In this document: positions 1 to 7,659 of the stretch, piece by piece | Position numbering within the stretch: the first letter of the stretch is position 1 | How the letters are laid out: every line of letters begins with the position of its first letter | Assembly: GCF_000315485.1 (NCBI RefSeq) | Contig: NZ_JH992943.1 | Location: forward strand, 267,594-331,593 | DNA: 64,000 nucleotides | Direction: 5' to 3' | Origin: Bacteroides oleiciplenus YIT 12058 | GTDB taxonomy: Bacteria > Bacteroidota > Bacteroidia > Bacteroidales > Bacteroidaceae | Translations under genes and position numbers: made by a program | The notes under the pieces: model-generated | What the model was told of the DNA's origin: nothing | Databases searched by the model: none | The model's input: the letters and a program-made list of their open reading frames with translations, nothing else

Positions 1-123
1 ACAAGACGCGTTGTTAGTGTAATCTTCAGCAATACTCCGGTATTGACAGAGATGTATCACGGACATGGACACGGTCATGGTCATGGTGGTGATTTGAATG
101 CCGGTGGTGGTATCTTTGAATAA
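1..123 (+). CDS. C-terminal end of a protein with a His-Gly tail (partial)
   Basis: The open frame runs in from before the window and ends at TAA 121-123, leaving 40 residues. The visible tail contains RRVVSVIFSNTP, then five alternating His-Gly pairs (codons 58-87), and ends in a Gly-rich stretch and GIFE. The His-Gly run could bind metal ions, but this is inference from composition only. It lies 49 bp upstream of the YjbH-like gene on the same strand, so it is probably part of the same envelope operon. The family cannot be named from this fragment; an OmpA-like C-terminus is one possibility because of the RRV motif. Confidence 0.6.
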   Translation, partial: TRRVVSVIFSNTPVLTEMYHGHGHGHGHGGDLNAGGGIFE

Positions 124-172
124 TAATTCAGTCAGAAAGATAGCGCAATAAAAAAATGAAAAGAAAGCAAAG

Positions 173-928
173 ATGAGGTATATATTGGGAAAAGTAATCC
201 TTATAGGTTTATTGCTGTGTTGTCCTCTCTTGCTTTCGGCTCAATTGACGTATGGTACCACCGGTTTATTGCATGCCCCTTCGGCAGAAATGCAAAGGGA
301 TAAAACGGTGATGATTGGTGGTAACTTTTTGAATCAGGAGATAACTCCTCCTACATGGTACTATCATACGTACAATTATTTTCTGAATGTGACCATATTT
401 CCCTGGTTAGAAGTGGCATACACATGTACACTTTTTAAAGCGGAAGCACTGGGCCTTGGTCCTTATGGTTACACAGGATTTACAAATCAGGACAGATATT
501 TCTCTGTCCGACTGCGAGCTTTGAAAGAAGGACAATTCTGGAAACATATGCCGGCTGTGGTAGTGGGAGCTTCGGATCCTTATACTGAATCCGGTGATGG
601 ACAGATATCATCAGTTGACGGTAACGGTTATTTTTGCCGCTTCTATATTGCGGCGACAAAACATATCCCGGTAGGAAAAGAGACGATAGGTGTACATCTC
701 TCCTATCTTTTCAACCACCGCAACGATTATCCCTTAAACGGACCAGCTGTAGGCATTACCTACAACCCTTCTTTTCATCCGCAATTGCGAGTAATCGCAG
801 AGTATGATTCGAAAGATTTTGCGTTGGGTGCCACCTATTTGCTTTTCAACCATTTGCATGCGCAGGTAGAATTGCAAAAAATGAAATACTTTACCGGCGG
901 ACTTACTTACAAGATTTATTTGAAGTAA
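173..928 (+). CDS. YjbH-like exported protein
   Basis: The product has 251 residues and begins with a clear signal peptide (hydrophobic core about residues 6-20, ending LLSAQ). The mature protein opens with LTYGTTGLLHAPSAEM, the pattern of YjbH-domain proteins, which are linked to exopolysaccharide export in other Gram-negatives. The rest is rich in alternating aromatic and polar strands, fitting an outer-membrane beta-barrel. An ATG at 156 reads only six codons before a stop, so 173 is the start. It is followed 56 bp later by an OmpA-family porin. The role as an envelope protein is well supported, but a link to polysaccharide export here is only inferred. Confidence 0.7.
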   Translation: MRYILGKVILIGLLLCCPLLLSAQLTYGTTGLLHAPSAEMQRDKTVMIGGNFLNQEITPPTWYYHTYNYFLNVTIFPWLEVAYTCTLFKAEALGLGPYGYTGFTNQDRYFSVRLRALKEGQFWKHMPAVVVGASDPYTESGDGQISSVDGNGYFCRFYIAATKHIPVGKETIGVHLSYLFNHRNDYPLNGPAVGITYNPSFHPQLRVIAEYDSKDFALGATYLLFNHLHAQVELQKMKYFTGGLTYKIYLK

Positions 929-984
929 GCGAGTGGTCGGAGCAAATAATTAAAAAAGAGTTGAAATACAAAAATAAAAAAACA

Positions 985-2178
985 ATGAAAAGTAAATTAG
1001 TAATATTATCTTTGATGTTGGCTGGTGCTACTGTTGCAACAGCTCAGACAAAAGAGAAATTCGTCAGCGAAAAAGCCGGAGACAATATCTTCGTGAGCGT
1101 GACTGGTGGAGTTTCTTTGGTAAATTCGGGTAAGAGTGAGGGTAAATTTGGAGACCCGGCTCCCCATATTACCGTATCTCTTGGTAAGTGGTTTACTCCG
1201 GTTTGGGGTGTGCGTGCTCAAGGTGGCTTGTGGAAAGCTAACTTTAACACACAATGGTCTGAAGGTACTTATGCTGCTGACGGTAGCATGGTAGGTTCAA
1301 AAGTAAACAATGACAAGAATGTAGGTCAAATTCGTTTGGATGGTTTGTTCAACCTTTCAAATGCTATTGGTGGATACAATCCTGATCGTTTGTTCACTTT
1401 GTCTGTATTTGCAGGTCCTGGTTTGACTATTGCTAAGGGTGCAAGCTCTTTCGAAATTGCAGAAAATCAAGCAGGTACTGCTTGGCATAAAGTTCGCCCC
1501 GCAGGTGCTGATGATAAGACTGGTGCTTATATCAACGGTTCTGCAGGTTTATTGGGTAAATTCAATGTAAACAACTACCTCGATATAGATATCGAAGCTC
1601 GTGGTGAATTAGCTTCTTCTTATCTGGGTTATTTGTCATCTTCAAGAACTGTAGGTGGCGTATATGTTGGTGCAGGTCTTACTTATACTTTCGGCGGCAA
1701 GAAATTCATCTCTTGTGGCGCAAAGGTTGACCAGGATGCTATCAACGCTGAAATCAACAGATACAGAAGTGAATTGGCACAGGCTCAGGCTGACCTGGCT
1801 AACGCTAAGAACGCTTTGGCTAACGTGAAACCTGTAACTAAGGAAGTTGTGAAGGAAGTTGAAGTTGCCGGTCCTCGTGCTATCTTCTTCAAGATTGGTA
1901 GCGCTCGTATCGATGATTACGGTATGGTTAACATCCAGTTGGCAGCTAAGATTCTGAAAGCTAATCCGGATAAGAAGTATAAAGTTGCCGGTTATGCTGA
2001 TAAGGCTACGGGTAGCGCTTCTTGGAACCAGAAGTTGTCTGAAAAACGTGCTCAGGGTGTTTACGATGCATTGATCAAAGAAGGCGTAAGCAAAGATCAA
2101 CTTGAACTCGTAGGCTTCGGTGGTACAGCTAACATGTTCGGCAAGAACTACTTGAACCGTGTAGTGATTCTGGAATAA
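985..2178 (+). CDS. OmpA-family outer-membrane porin
   Basis: The start at ATG 985 gives 397 residues beginning MKSKLVILSLML and a signal peptide ending TATAQ-like (VATAQ); an in-frame TTG at 961 is less likely. Residues about 35-240 form the beta-barrel (alternating aromatic strands, a Thr-Phe-Gly-Gly end). A short helical linker rich in Ala, Gln and Asn (about 250-280, probable coiled coil) follows. The C-terminal OmpA/MotB peptidoglycan-binding domain (about 300-397) begins AIFFKIGSARID and contains SEKRAQGVYDAL and LNRVV. The protein anchors the outer membrane to the cell wall. Codon use is biased to frequent Bacteroides codons, suggesting high expression. A strong terminator follows immediately. 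Confidence 0.9.
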   Translation: MKSKLVILSLMLAGATVATAQTKEKFVSEKAGDNIFVSVTGGVSLVNSGKSEGKFGDPAPHITVSLGKWFTPVWGVRAQGGLWKANFNTQWSEGTYAADGSMVGSKVNNDKNVGQIRLDGLFNLSNAIGGYNPDRLFTLSVFAGPGLTIAKGASSFEIAENQAGTAWHKVRPAGADDKTGAYINGSAGLLGKFNVNNYLDIDIEARGELASSYLGYLSSSRTVGGVYVGAGLTYTFGGKKFISCGAKVDQDAINAEINRYRSELAQAQADLANAKNALANVKPVTKEVVKEVEVAGPRAIFFKIGSARIDDYGMVNIQLAAKILKANPDKKYKVAGYADKATGSASWNQKLSEKRAQGVYDALIKEGVSKDQLELVGFGGTANMFGKNYLNRVVILE

Positions 2179-2214
2179 GATATAGGGTTAAAGAGAGCTT
2201 AAAGCTCTAAACGA

Positions 2215-2256
2215 GAGAGGGCGGCTAACTTGTGTTAGCCGCCCTCTCCATTTTTA
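2215..2256 (+). terminator. Intrinsic terminator after the OmpA-family gene
   Basis: Perfect 15-bp GC-rich stem (arms 2215-2229 and 2234-2248, gagagggcggctaac and its complement) with a four-base loop, followed by CATTTTTATT. It lies between convergent genes and stops transcription of the OmpA gene. Confidence 0.9.
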
Positions 2257-2269
2257 TTCTATTAATAAA

Positions 2270-3244
2270 TCAATATATCAGTTTTACATTATCAATCCAA
2301 AGTGAATTGCCCGGAGAACCGATATATGCTCCTCCATGACTGGAAGTGAATTGCAATAATAAATGGGTAGGAACATCCTCTTCCGTTCCCCATGCCACTT
2401 CTTTCACAGGAACGCTTTCACCTTTACTGTTGATTGCATAACGTTCTTCTACCTGAAGGCGCATCATATGTGGCTTATAGGCAGGATCACCGGTTATATC
2501 GCCGTACATAATTGAATAAGTGGCATTATCACGCCAATCGGGAGTAGTATTATAATAGCGCACTACCATAGTTCCTACACGTTTGGCAAAAATGTTACCA
2601 TCCTTATCTTCCCAACGTTTCTGCAAGAATAGATTCACTTCCGGAAAGTCTTTACCATCCACATCAGTGATACGGCTGAAACCGGTAGCACGAATGCGCT
2701 TCTCTCTATCAGACATCTTTACCTTATAATCGAACTGGACAGCAATAGGCTTCTTAGTAAAAGGAATACCGGAATTCAGCATTTTTTGCGGATTTTTGGT
2801 CCCCTTGATTGGCTCATGCACTGACCCCAGAAACATAGAGCCTGCGGCAAGCACTGTGATATCAACAATCCCCAATACTTTTACACTCTCCATACGAGTA
2901 TCCATGCGTGCACAGTAGCCATCTCCACGCTTTTCAGGAAATACGGAGGTATTCGTTTTAGTAATACCAGCCACACGCGCCATCACGTTGGAAGTTGCCC
3001 ACGGCGAACCACCCATATTCGTATAAGCTTTGTTCTCACGAATAGTTGCTGTCGGTCCGATGGCATACACATTCTTCATTGCACCACCGATAATGCCCGA
3101 CTCTTTAATCTGCCGATCTATCCACTGGTCCATATTACCAAATGGAATCATCTCCACAGTATGCTGTTGCTGCTGCGCAGATGCCATTCCGCAACATAAA
3201 AAAGCGGATAGCAGACCATACATACAAATTTTCTTCTGCATCAT
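2270..3244 (-). CDS. PCMD-domain exported protein
   Basis: The product has 324 residues with a signal peptide (MMQKKICMYGLLSAFLCCGMASA). The C-terminal about 200 residues fit the PCMD (putative carbohydrate metabolism domain) fold seen in many Bacteroides exported proteins: FTKKPIAVQFDYKV, a run of strands, and an end of the form SSHGGAYIGSPGNSLWIDNVKLIY, in which the last strand carries the conserved W/I-D-N/D-V. The biochemical role of the family is unsettled. It is the last gene of the sulfonation operon, 91 bp after the sulfotransferase. An exported protein here could bind the sulfonated product or its precursor, but that is speculation. Confidence 0.75.
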   Translation of the reverse strand: MMQKKICMYGLLSAFLCCGMASAQQQQHTVEMIPFGNMDQWIDRQIKESGIIGGAMKNVYAIGPTATIRENKAYTNMGGSPWATSNVMARVAGITKTNTSVFPEKRGDGYCARMDTRMESVKVLGIVDITVLAAGSMFLGSVHEPIKGTKNPQKMLNSGIPFTKKPIAVQFDYKVKMSDREKRIRATGFSRITDVDGKDFPEVNLFLQKRWEDKDGNIFAKRVGTMVVRYYNTTPDWRDNATYSIMYGDITGDPAYKPHMMRLQVEERYAINSKGESVPVKEVAWGTEEDVPTHLLLQFTSSHGGAYIGSPGNSLWIDNVKLIY

Positions 3245-3266
3245 CTTCTTAAATTGAGAGTTATAA

Positions 3267-3291
3267 ATTGAAAATTAAAAATTGAGAAATA
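3267..3291. repeat. AT-rich intergenic repeat, copy 1
   Basis: A 25-nt AT-rich sequence starting attgaaaattaaaaattg lies in the gap before the PCMD gene and is identical, base for base, to 4466-4490. Similar degenerate AT-rich strings occur near 3305-3340, 4535-4560 and 6100-6126, all in gaps of this operon. Confidence 0.7.
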
Positions 3292-3335
3292 ATAGACACG
3301 CAATCATTCATTTCTTAATTTCCAATTTTTAATTA

Positions 3336-4442
3336 TTATATATCGTACTTCCACTGATCCAATGCAAAGTTCCAGTTATCCTGAACCAATTGCACAGTGC
3401 GATCATCATACTTATATTTATTCTTCTTGTATCCTTTTTTTTCACCTACATACTTCTCTATATCAGCCCGCGCTTCTGCAAATCCGGGAATGGATAAATC
3501 CCGATAAATCTGCTCAGTCATTCCCATAGCATCCGCCTCAAAATCCTCGAATTTAACTTCTATCAGATTACCGGCAGGAATGAATGACTTATCCGCCTCA
3601 TATTTATGATACAACTTAGCATAAATAGAGAGAATGTTACTTTCCAATTCTTCATTACTGATATCCTGCAATTTCAATGGTTGAATAGTATTCGTAAAGA
3701 AACTACGGGTACTCTCGAATACCGTATAAGGATTACGCATCAGATAGATAAATTTAGCATTGGGGAACATCTTAACAAGCTCCTTTACGCGCCCTGTATG
3801 TGGCGGATTCTTACTCAGGAATTGCGTTCCATTCGTGTTCCACAGTGATATTTTAATCAGCTTGACAAACACTTCCTCAAAAACTTTCAATTCCGCCTCC
3901 GTAATATCATCGAACAGTAAATATTTATCTGCATATTCCTGCTGATATTTAGGAAGGAACCAGAAGTTATAATAAGTATAAGGCATCATATTGGCAAGCG
4001 CAAACTCTTCTTCCTGCGGCAGGTCTACAGCAAGTTCCATGTTATCCGTGGGACGCTTGTCAGGCATCAGCCAACTCATGTTCTTCTTGAAGAAAGGTTG
4101 TCCCCACATCATCAGATGCGGAAAAACGGTCTGATAAGTGGTATTATAGCCAAAATGTTTGTCGCACGAAAATACATTATGCACAAAGGTAGTTCCACTA
4201 CGCCAATGGCCAAGGATGAATACCGGATCATGTTCTAAAGCTTGAGAAGCTAATTGTTTCTCGTAGCGTCCATTCTGTAAAGGAGCCAACGTAGAGAGCA
4301 AACGACATACTGCTTTAGTCAGACGATACTTGCCTTTATACGCTGCATCTATTTCCCGCCCCTTGGTTATGGCATTAAATGTCTTCCAATCGGCACCTAC
4401 CAATGTATTTATAGGAAGTTTATTAAATTCAAGTAAACCCAT
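3336..4442 (-). CDS. PAPS-dependent sulfotransferase (probable steroid sulfotransferase)
   Basis: Transfers a sulfonate group from PAPS to a hydroxyl acceptor in the cytoplasm. I chose ATG 4442 (MGLLEFNKLP, 368 residues). A longer reading from 4526 only translates the AT-rich spacer repeat. The 5'-phosphosulfate loop is GHWRSGTT (residues 78-85), preceded by strand HDPVFIL. The 3'-phosphate site is FIYLMRNPYTVFEST (about 230-244). The protein is followed by the PCMD gene and preceded by CysN, so PAPS production is encoded in the same operon. From memory, the B. thetaiotaomicron gene at this place makes cholesterol sulfate and related steroid sulfates. The steroid acceptor is therefore an inference from synteny, while the family call is firm. 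Confidence 0.88.
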   Translation of the reverse strand: MGLLEFNKLPINTLVGADWKTFNAITKGREIDAAYKGKYRLTKAVCRLLSTLAPLQNGRYEKQLASQALEHDPVFILGHWRSGTTFVHNVFSCDKHFGYNTTYQTVFPHLMMWGQPFFKKNMSWLMPDKRPTDNMELAVDLPQEEEFALANMMPYTYYNFWFLPKYQQEYADKYLLFDDITEAELKVFEEVFVKLIKISLWNTNGTQFLSKNPPHTGRVKELVKMFPNAKFIYLMRNPYTVFESTRSFFTNTIQPLKLQDISNEELESNILSIYAKLYHKYEADKSFIPAGNLIEVKFEDFEADAMGMTEQIYRDLSIPGFAEARADIEKYVGEKKGYKKNKYKYDDRTVQLVQDNWNFALDQWKYDI

Positions 4443-4465
4443 AGTTATTAAATTGAGAATTGAGA

Positions 4466-4490
4466 ATTGAAAATTAAAAATTGAGAAATA
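4466..4490. repeat. AT-rich intergenic repeat, copy 2
   Basis: Exact second copy of the 25-nt element at 3267-3291. It sits in the leader of the sulfotransferase gene and is preceded by two further short units of aattgaga. It creates an artificial upstream extension of the sulfotransferase frame. Confidence 0.7.
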
Positions 4491-4543
4491 GCCATGCGGA
4501 CTAAAAGCTGATGTATAATTTCCCAAGTATCATTTTTCATTTT

Positions 4544-6007
4544 TTAATTTTTAATTAAAATAGTGATACCCTGACGTTCCAAGTCCTTCACTGCCTTTTC
4601 TATGGCTTCATAATGCTCGGGAGCAATGCCGAGCTTCGGTAGATCCAGAACAGGAAGGTCAGCAGAAAGATGCATGTCCTTATCCTCTACCCTATTGATA
4701 ATCATACCAACAGCACAAGTATTATTGGTTATCGGGTCAATCAGGATGAATGCACCTGTAGCCTTATTCTTTTGATAAGGGTCAAAGAACATTTCTTTGG
4801 CAGTAGTGAACACCACACGAGCTATTTGATTCAACTGCATCGGCAGACTATCAGCTGTCAACTGACCATTGTCAATTGATAACTGCTCCATCGTATTGAC
4901 ATCTACCTTATACCTTATGTTATCAATACGCGAGCGGCTCAGATTGGTAGTTTGCTTAATGAAAAAAGACTTATTAAGATCCATCGGTTCCTCATCCATC
5001 CACACCAACATGGCTTCAAAATTGCGGTCTACAACGGGCAAATTACCAGGATGCACCAACATCTCTCCTCTCGATACATCTATTTCATCCTCCAGAGTCA
5101 ACGTTACGGACTGAGGCGGAAAAGCATATTCCAATTCGCCATCATAAGTAACAATACTTTTGACACGTGATTTCTTACCTGATGGCAACGCTATAACTTC
5201 ACCTCCTTTGCGAATGATACCTGACGCTACCTTACCGCAGAAACCACGGAAATCAAGGTTAGGACGCAACACATATTGCACCGGGAAACGAAAATCCGTC
5301 AGATTATGATCGTTATCAATATGAACAGTTTCCAAAAAATCAAGCAAAGAAGTGCCATTGTACCAGGGAGTACGTTCAGATCTCTCCACCACATTATCAC
5401 CATCCAAAGCCGATAACGGAATACAAGTTACATCCGGAATAGCCAATGGAGCAATAAATTCCTTATACTCTTTAACGATTTCATTGAAACGTTCTTCCGA
5501 AAAATCTACCAAATCCATCTTATTAACAGCAAGCACCACATGCTTGATACCTAACAAAGATACCAGGAAAGAGTGACGACGTGTCTGCGTGATGACGCCT
5601 GTACGAGCATCTACAAGTATAATCGCCAAATTGGCCGTTGAGCCTCCGGTAATCATATTACGCGTATATTGCTCGTGTCCCGGAGTATCAGCAATGATAA
5701 ACTTACGGTTATTAGTAGAAAAATAACGATATGCCACATCAATCGTAATACCCTGTTCACGCTCAGCTTTCAAACCATCCAGTAACAATGCATAATCAAT
5801 ATGATCACCCGCATTTCCCATGCGTTTGCTGTCGCGTTCCAGTGCATCCAACTGGTCTTCATATAATTTTTTGCTGTCAAACAACAAACGTCCAATCAGC
5901 GTGGATTTACCATCGTCCACCGAACCGGCTGTCAGAAAACGAAGTAAGTCTTTCTGTTCGTCTTTATCCAGAAAAGCCTTAATATCTAATTTAGAGTTAT
6001 TCTCCAT
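4544..6007 (-). CDS. cysN: Sulfate adenylyltransferase subunit 1 (GTPase subunit)
   Basis: GTP-driven partner of CysD in making adenosine 5'-phosphosulfate from sulfate and ATP. With ATG 6007 (a GTG lies just before it) the product has 487 residues. GTPase motifs are clear: G1 GSVDDGKST (28-36), G3 DTPGH (107-111), G4 NKMD (162-165). Beta-barrel domains II and III follow, with DPYQKN near 410. Residues about 375-386 (QLSIDNGQLTADS) look like an insertion translated from a short intergenic repeat; see the separate entry. There is no fused CysC domain, since APS kinase is encoded separately two genes upstream. The order cysQ, permease, cysC, cysD, cysN, sulfotransferase points to PAPS supply for sulfonation. 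Confidence 0.95.
   Translation of the reverse strand: MENNSKLDIKAFLDKDEQKDLLRFLTAGSVDDGKSTLIGRLLFDSKKLYEDQLDALERDSKRMGNAGDHIDYALLLDGLKAEREQGITIDVAYRYFSTNNRKFIIADTPGHEQYTRNMITGGSTANLAIILVDARTGVITQTRRHSFLVSLLGIKHVVLAVNKMDLVDFSEERFNEIVKEYKEFIAPLAIPDVTCIPLSALDGDNVVERSERTPWYNGTSLLDFLETVHIDNDHNLTDFRFPVQYVLRPNLDFRGFCGKVASGIIRKGGEVIALPSGKKSRVKSIVTYDGELEYAFPPQSVTLTLEDEIDVSRGEMLVHPGNLPVVDRNFEAMLVWMDEEPMDLNKSFFIKQTTNLSRSRIDNIRYKVDVNTMEQLSIDNGQLTADSLPMQLNQIARVVFTTAKEMFFDPYQKNKATGAFILIDPITNNTCAVGMIINRVEDKDMHLSADLPVLDLPKLGIAPEHYEAIEKAVKDLERQGITILIKN
4850..4885. repeat. Repeat-like insertion inside cysN
   Basis: About 36 bp (12 codons) within cysN read on the coding strand CAATTGAC-AATG-GTCAGTTG in the middle, an imperfect inverted repeat of the kind found in Bacteroides intergenic spacers. 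It encodes LSIDNGQLTADS between VDVNTMEQ and LPMQLNQIARV. These flanks align to each other without it in CysN proteins as I know them. It keeps the frame. Confidence 0.55.
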
Positions 6008-6127
6008 CACTTTTTACTTTATTAATTGTCACCTTTATTTTCTTAAACCTAAGCTTTAAACTTCTAAAGGTCAGGTTTAAGATTCCAGTCCTCAGGTTTT
6101 ATTTTTTAATTCTTTAATTTTTAATTC

Positions 6128-7036
6128 CTAAAAGTATCCTTCACGCTTCTTCTGCTCCATACTGGCATCCTGGTCGAAATCAATTACACGAGTAGTGCGC
6201 TCACTCTTTGTGGTGGTCATCATTTCCTCTACAATCTTTTCAATGGTATCAGCACTGCTCTCCACAGCTCCAGTCAACGGCCAACAACCCAATGTACGAA
6301 AACGAACCATCCGCATTTTTATCTGATCACGATACTTTTCGGGCAGACGATCATCATCCGCCATAATCAGATTACCATCCATTTCCACGCAAGGACGCTC
6401 CTTAGCATAATACAACGGAACAATAGGAATATTCTCTAAACGGATATATTGCCAGATATCCAACTCTGTCCAGTTACTCAATGGAAATACGCGAATACTC
6501 TCTCCTTTGTGTACGCGGGCATTATAAATATCCCACAATTCCGGACGCTGATTTTTCGGGTCCCACTGGTGGAACTTATCACGGAAAGAAAAGATACGCT
6601 CTTTGGCACGCGATTTCTCTTCATCACGACGGGCACCACCAAAGGCCGCATCGAATTTATACTTATCCAAAGCACTCAAAAGCGCCTTAGTCTTCATCAA
6701 ATCCGTATGTACTTTACTTCCATGAGTAAAAGGCCCTACTCCTGCATGAAAGGCTTCCATATTGCTCTCAACAATCAGATTCCAGCCATACTTTTTAGCA
6801 TATTCATTACGGAATTCAATCATCTCCTTAAATTTCCACTTCGAATCAATATGCATCAACGGGAAGGGTACTTTACCGGGATAAAAGGCTTTTTCGGCAA
6901 GACGAACCATCACCGAGGAGTCTTTACCGATACTATAGAGCATCACCGGGTTTTCAAATTCCGCAGCCACTTCACGGATGATATGAATAGACTCAGCTTC
7001 GAGTTCTTTCAGATGGCTTAATTTATATTCTTCCAT
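6128..7036 (-). CDS. cysD: Sulfate adenylyltransferase subunit 2 (catalytic subunit)
   Basis: Catalytic ATP sulfurylase subunit of the PP-loop (PAPS reductase-like) superfamily, working with CysN. ATG 7036 (MEEYKLSHLKELE) gives 302 residues, the normal family length. An upstream ATG at 7084 would overlap cysC and adds a non-conserved tail. The PP-motif is SIGKDSSVM (35-43). FGGARRDEEKSRAKERIFSFRD and a C-terminal GCWPLTGAVES segment are typical of CysD. It starts 10 bp after the end of cysC and is followed by cysN after a 120-bp AT-rich gap. Confidence 0.95.
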   Translation of the reverse strand: MEEYKLSHLKELEAESIHIIREVAAEFENPVMLYSIGKDSSVMVRLAEKAFYPGKVPFPLMHIDSKWKFKEMIEFRNEYAKKYGWNLIVESNMEAFHAGVGPFTHGSKVHTDLMKTKALLSALDKYKFDAAFGGARRDEEKSRAKERIFSFRDKFHQWDPKNQRPELWDIYNARVHKGESIRVFPLSNWTELDIWQYIRLENIPIVPLYYAKERPCVEMDGNLIMADDDRLPEKYRDQIKMRMVRFRTLGCWPLTGAVESSADTIEKIVEEMMTTTKSERTTRVIDFDQDASMEQKKREGYF

Positions 7037-7046
7037 TTTTATATAA

Positions 7047-7652
7047 TCACTTTTTAGTCTGTATCTTCGGTAAAATGAGTTCAAGCAACTTATTGACTGA
7101 TTCTTCCAGGCTGAGCACTGCAGTATCCAGTGTTAGTGCCGGACATACAGGAGCTTCAAACGGGGCGGAAATTCCTGTGAAATTCTTAATCTCCCCCCGA
7201 CGTGCTTTGGCATACAAGCCTTTCACGTCTCTGCGTTCACACTCAGCTAAAGGGGTGCTGACGTATACCTCAATGAAGTCATCCTGCCCAATGATATTAG
7301 CCGCCATTTCACGGATATCATTGTTAGGACTGATAAACGCAGCAATAGTAATAATGCCTGTATCAAGAAAAAGTTTAGAAACTTCAGCTATACGGCGGAT
7401 ATTTTCCACGCGGTCAGCTTCGGTGAAACCCAGATTATTGTTGATGCCACTACGGATATTATCACCATCCAGAATACGGCACAGCAAACCGCGTTTGTGC
7501 AACTCACGCTCCAAAGCAATAGCTATTGTACTTTTGCCGGAACCACTTAATCCGGTAAACCATATCATTACACTATGTTGACCGAGAAGCTCTTCTTTGT
7601 CCTCTCTCGACAACATCCTATCAAAAATCGGATATATATTATTATCTGTCAT
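7047..7652 (-). CDS. cysC: Adenylylsulfate kinase
   Basis: Phosphorylates APS to PAPS, the sulfonate donor. The product has 201 residues. It has P-loop GLSGSGKS (34-41), the LDGDNIRSGINNNLGF segment that binds APS, and FISPNNDIREMA and KGLYAKARRGEIKNFTGI of the lid region. It is free-standing rather than fused to CysN. The gene lies between the permease (7-bp gap) and cysD (10-bp gap), so it is co-transcribed with both. A PAPS-making kinase without any PAPS reductase nearby supports a role in sulfonation rather than cysteine synthesis. Confidence 0.95.
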   Translation of the reverse strand: MTDNNIYPIFDRMLSREDKEELLGQHSVMIWFTGLSGSGKSTIAIALERELHKRGLLCRILDGDNIRSGINNNLGFTEADRVENIRRIAEVSKLFLDTGIITIAAFISPNNDIREMAANIIGQDDFIEVYVSTPLAECERRDVKGLYAKARRGEIKNFTGISAPFEAPVCPALTLDTAVLSLEESVNKLLELILPKIQTKK

Positions 7653-7659
7653 AATCTAA

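Noticed and set aside
6449..7021. 190-codon frame on plus opposite cysD
   Set aside because: Fully within a well-conserved cysD on the other strand.
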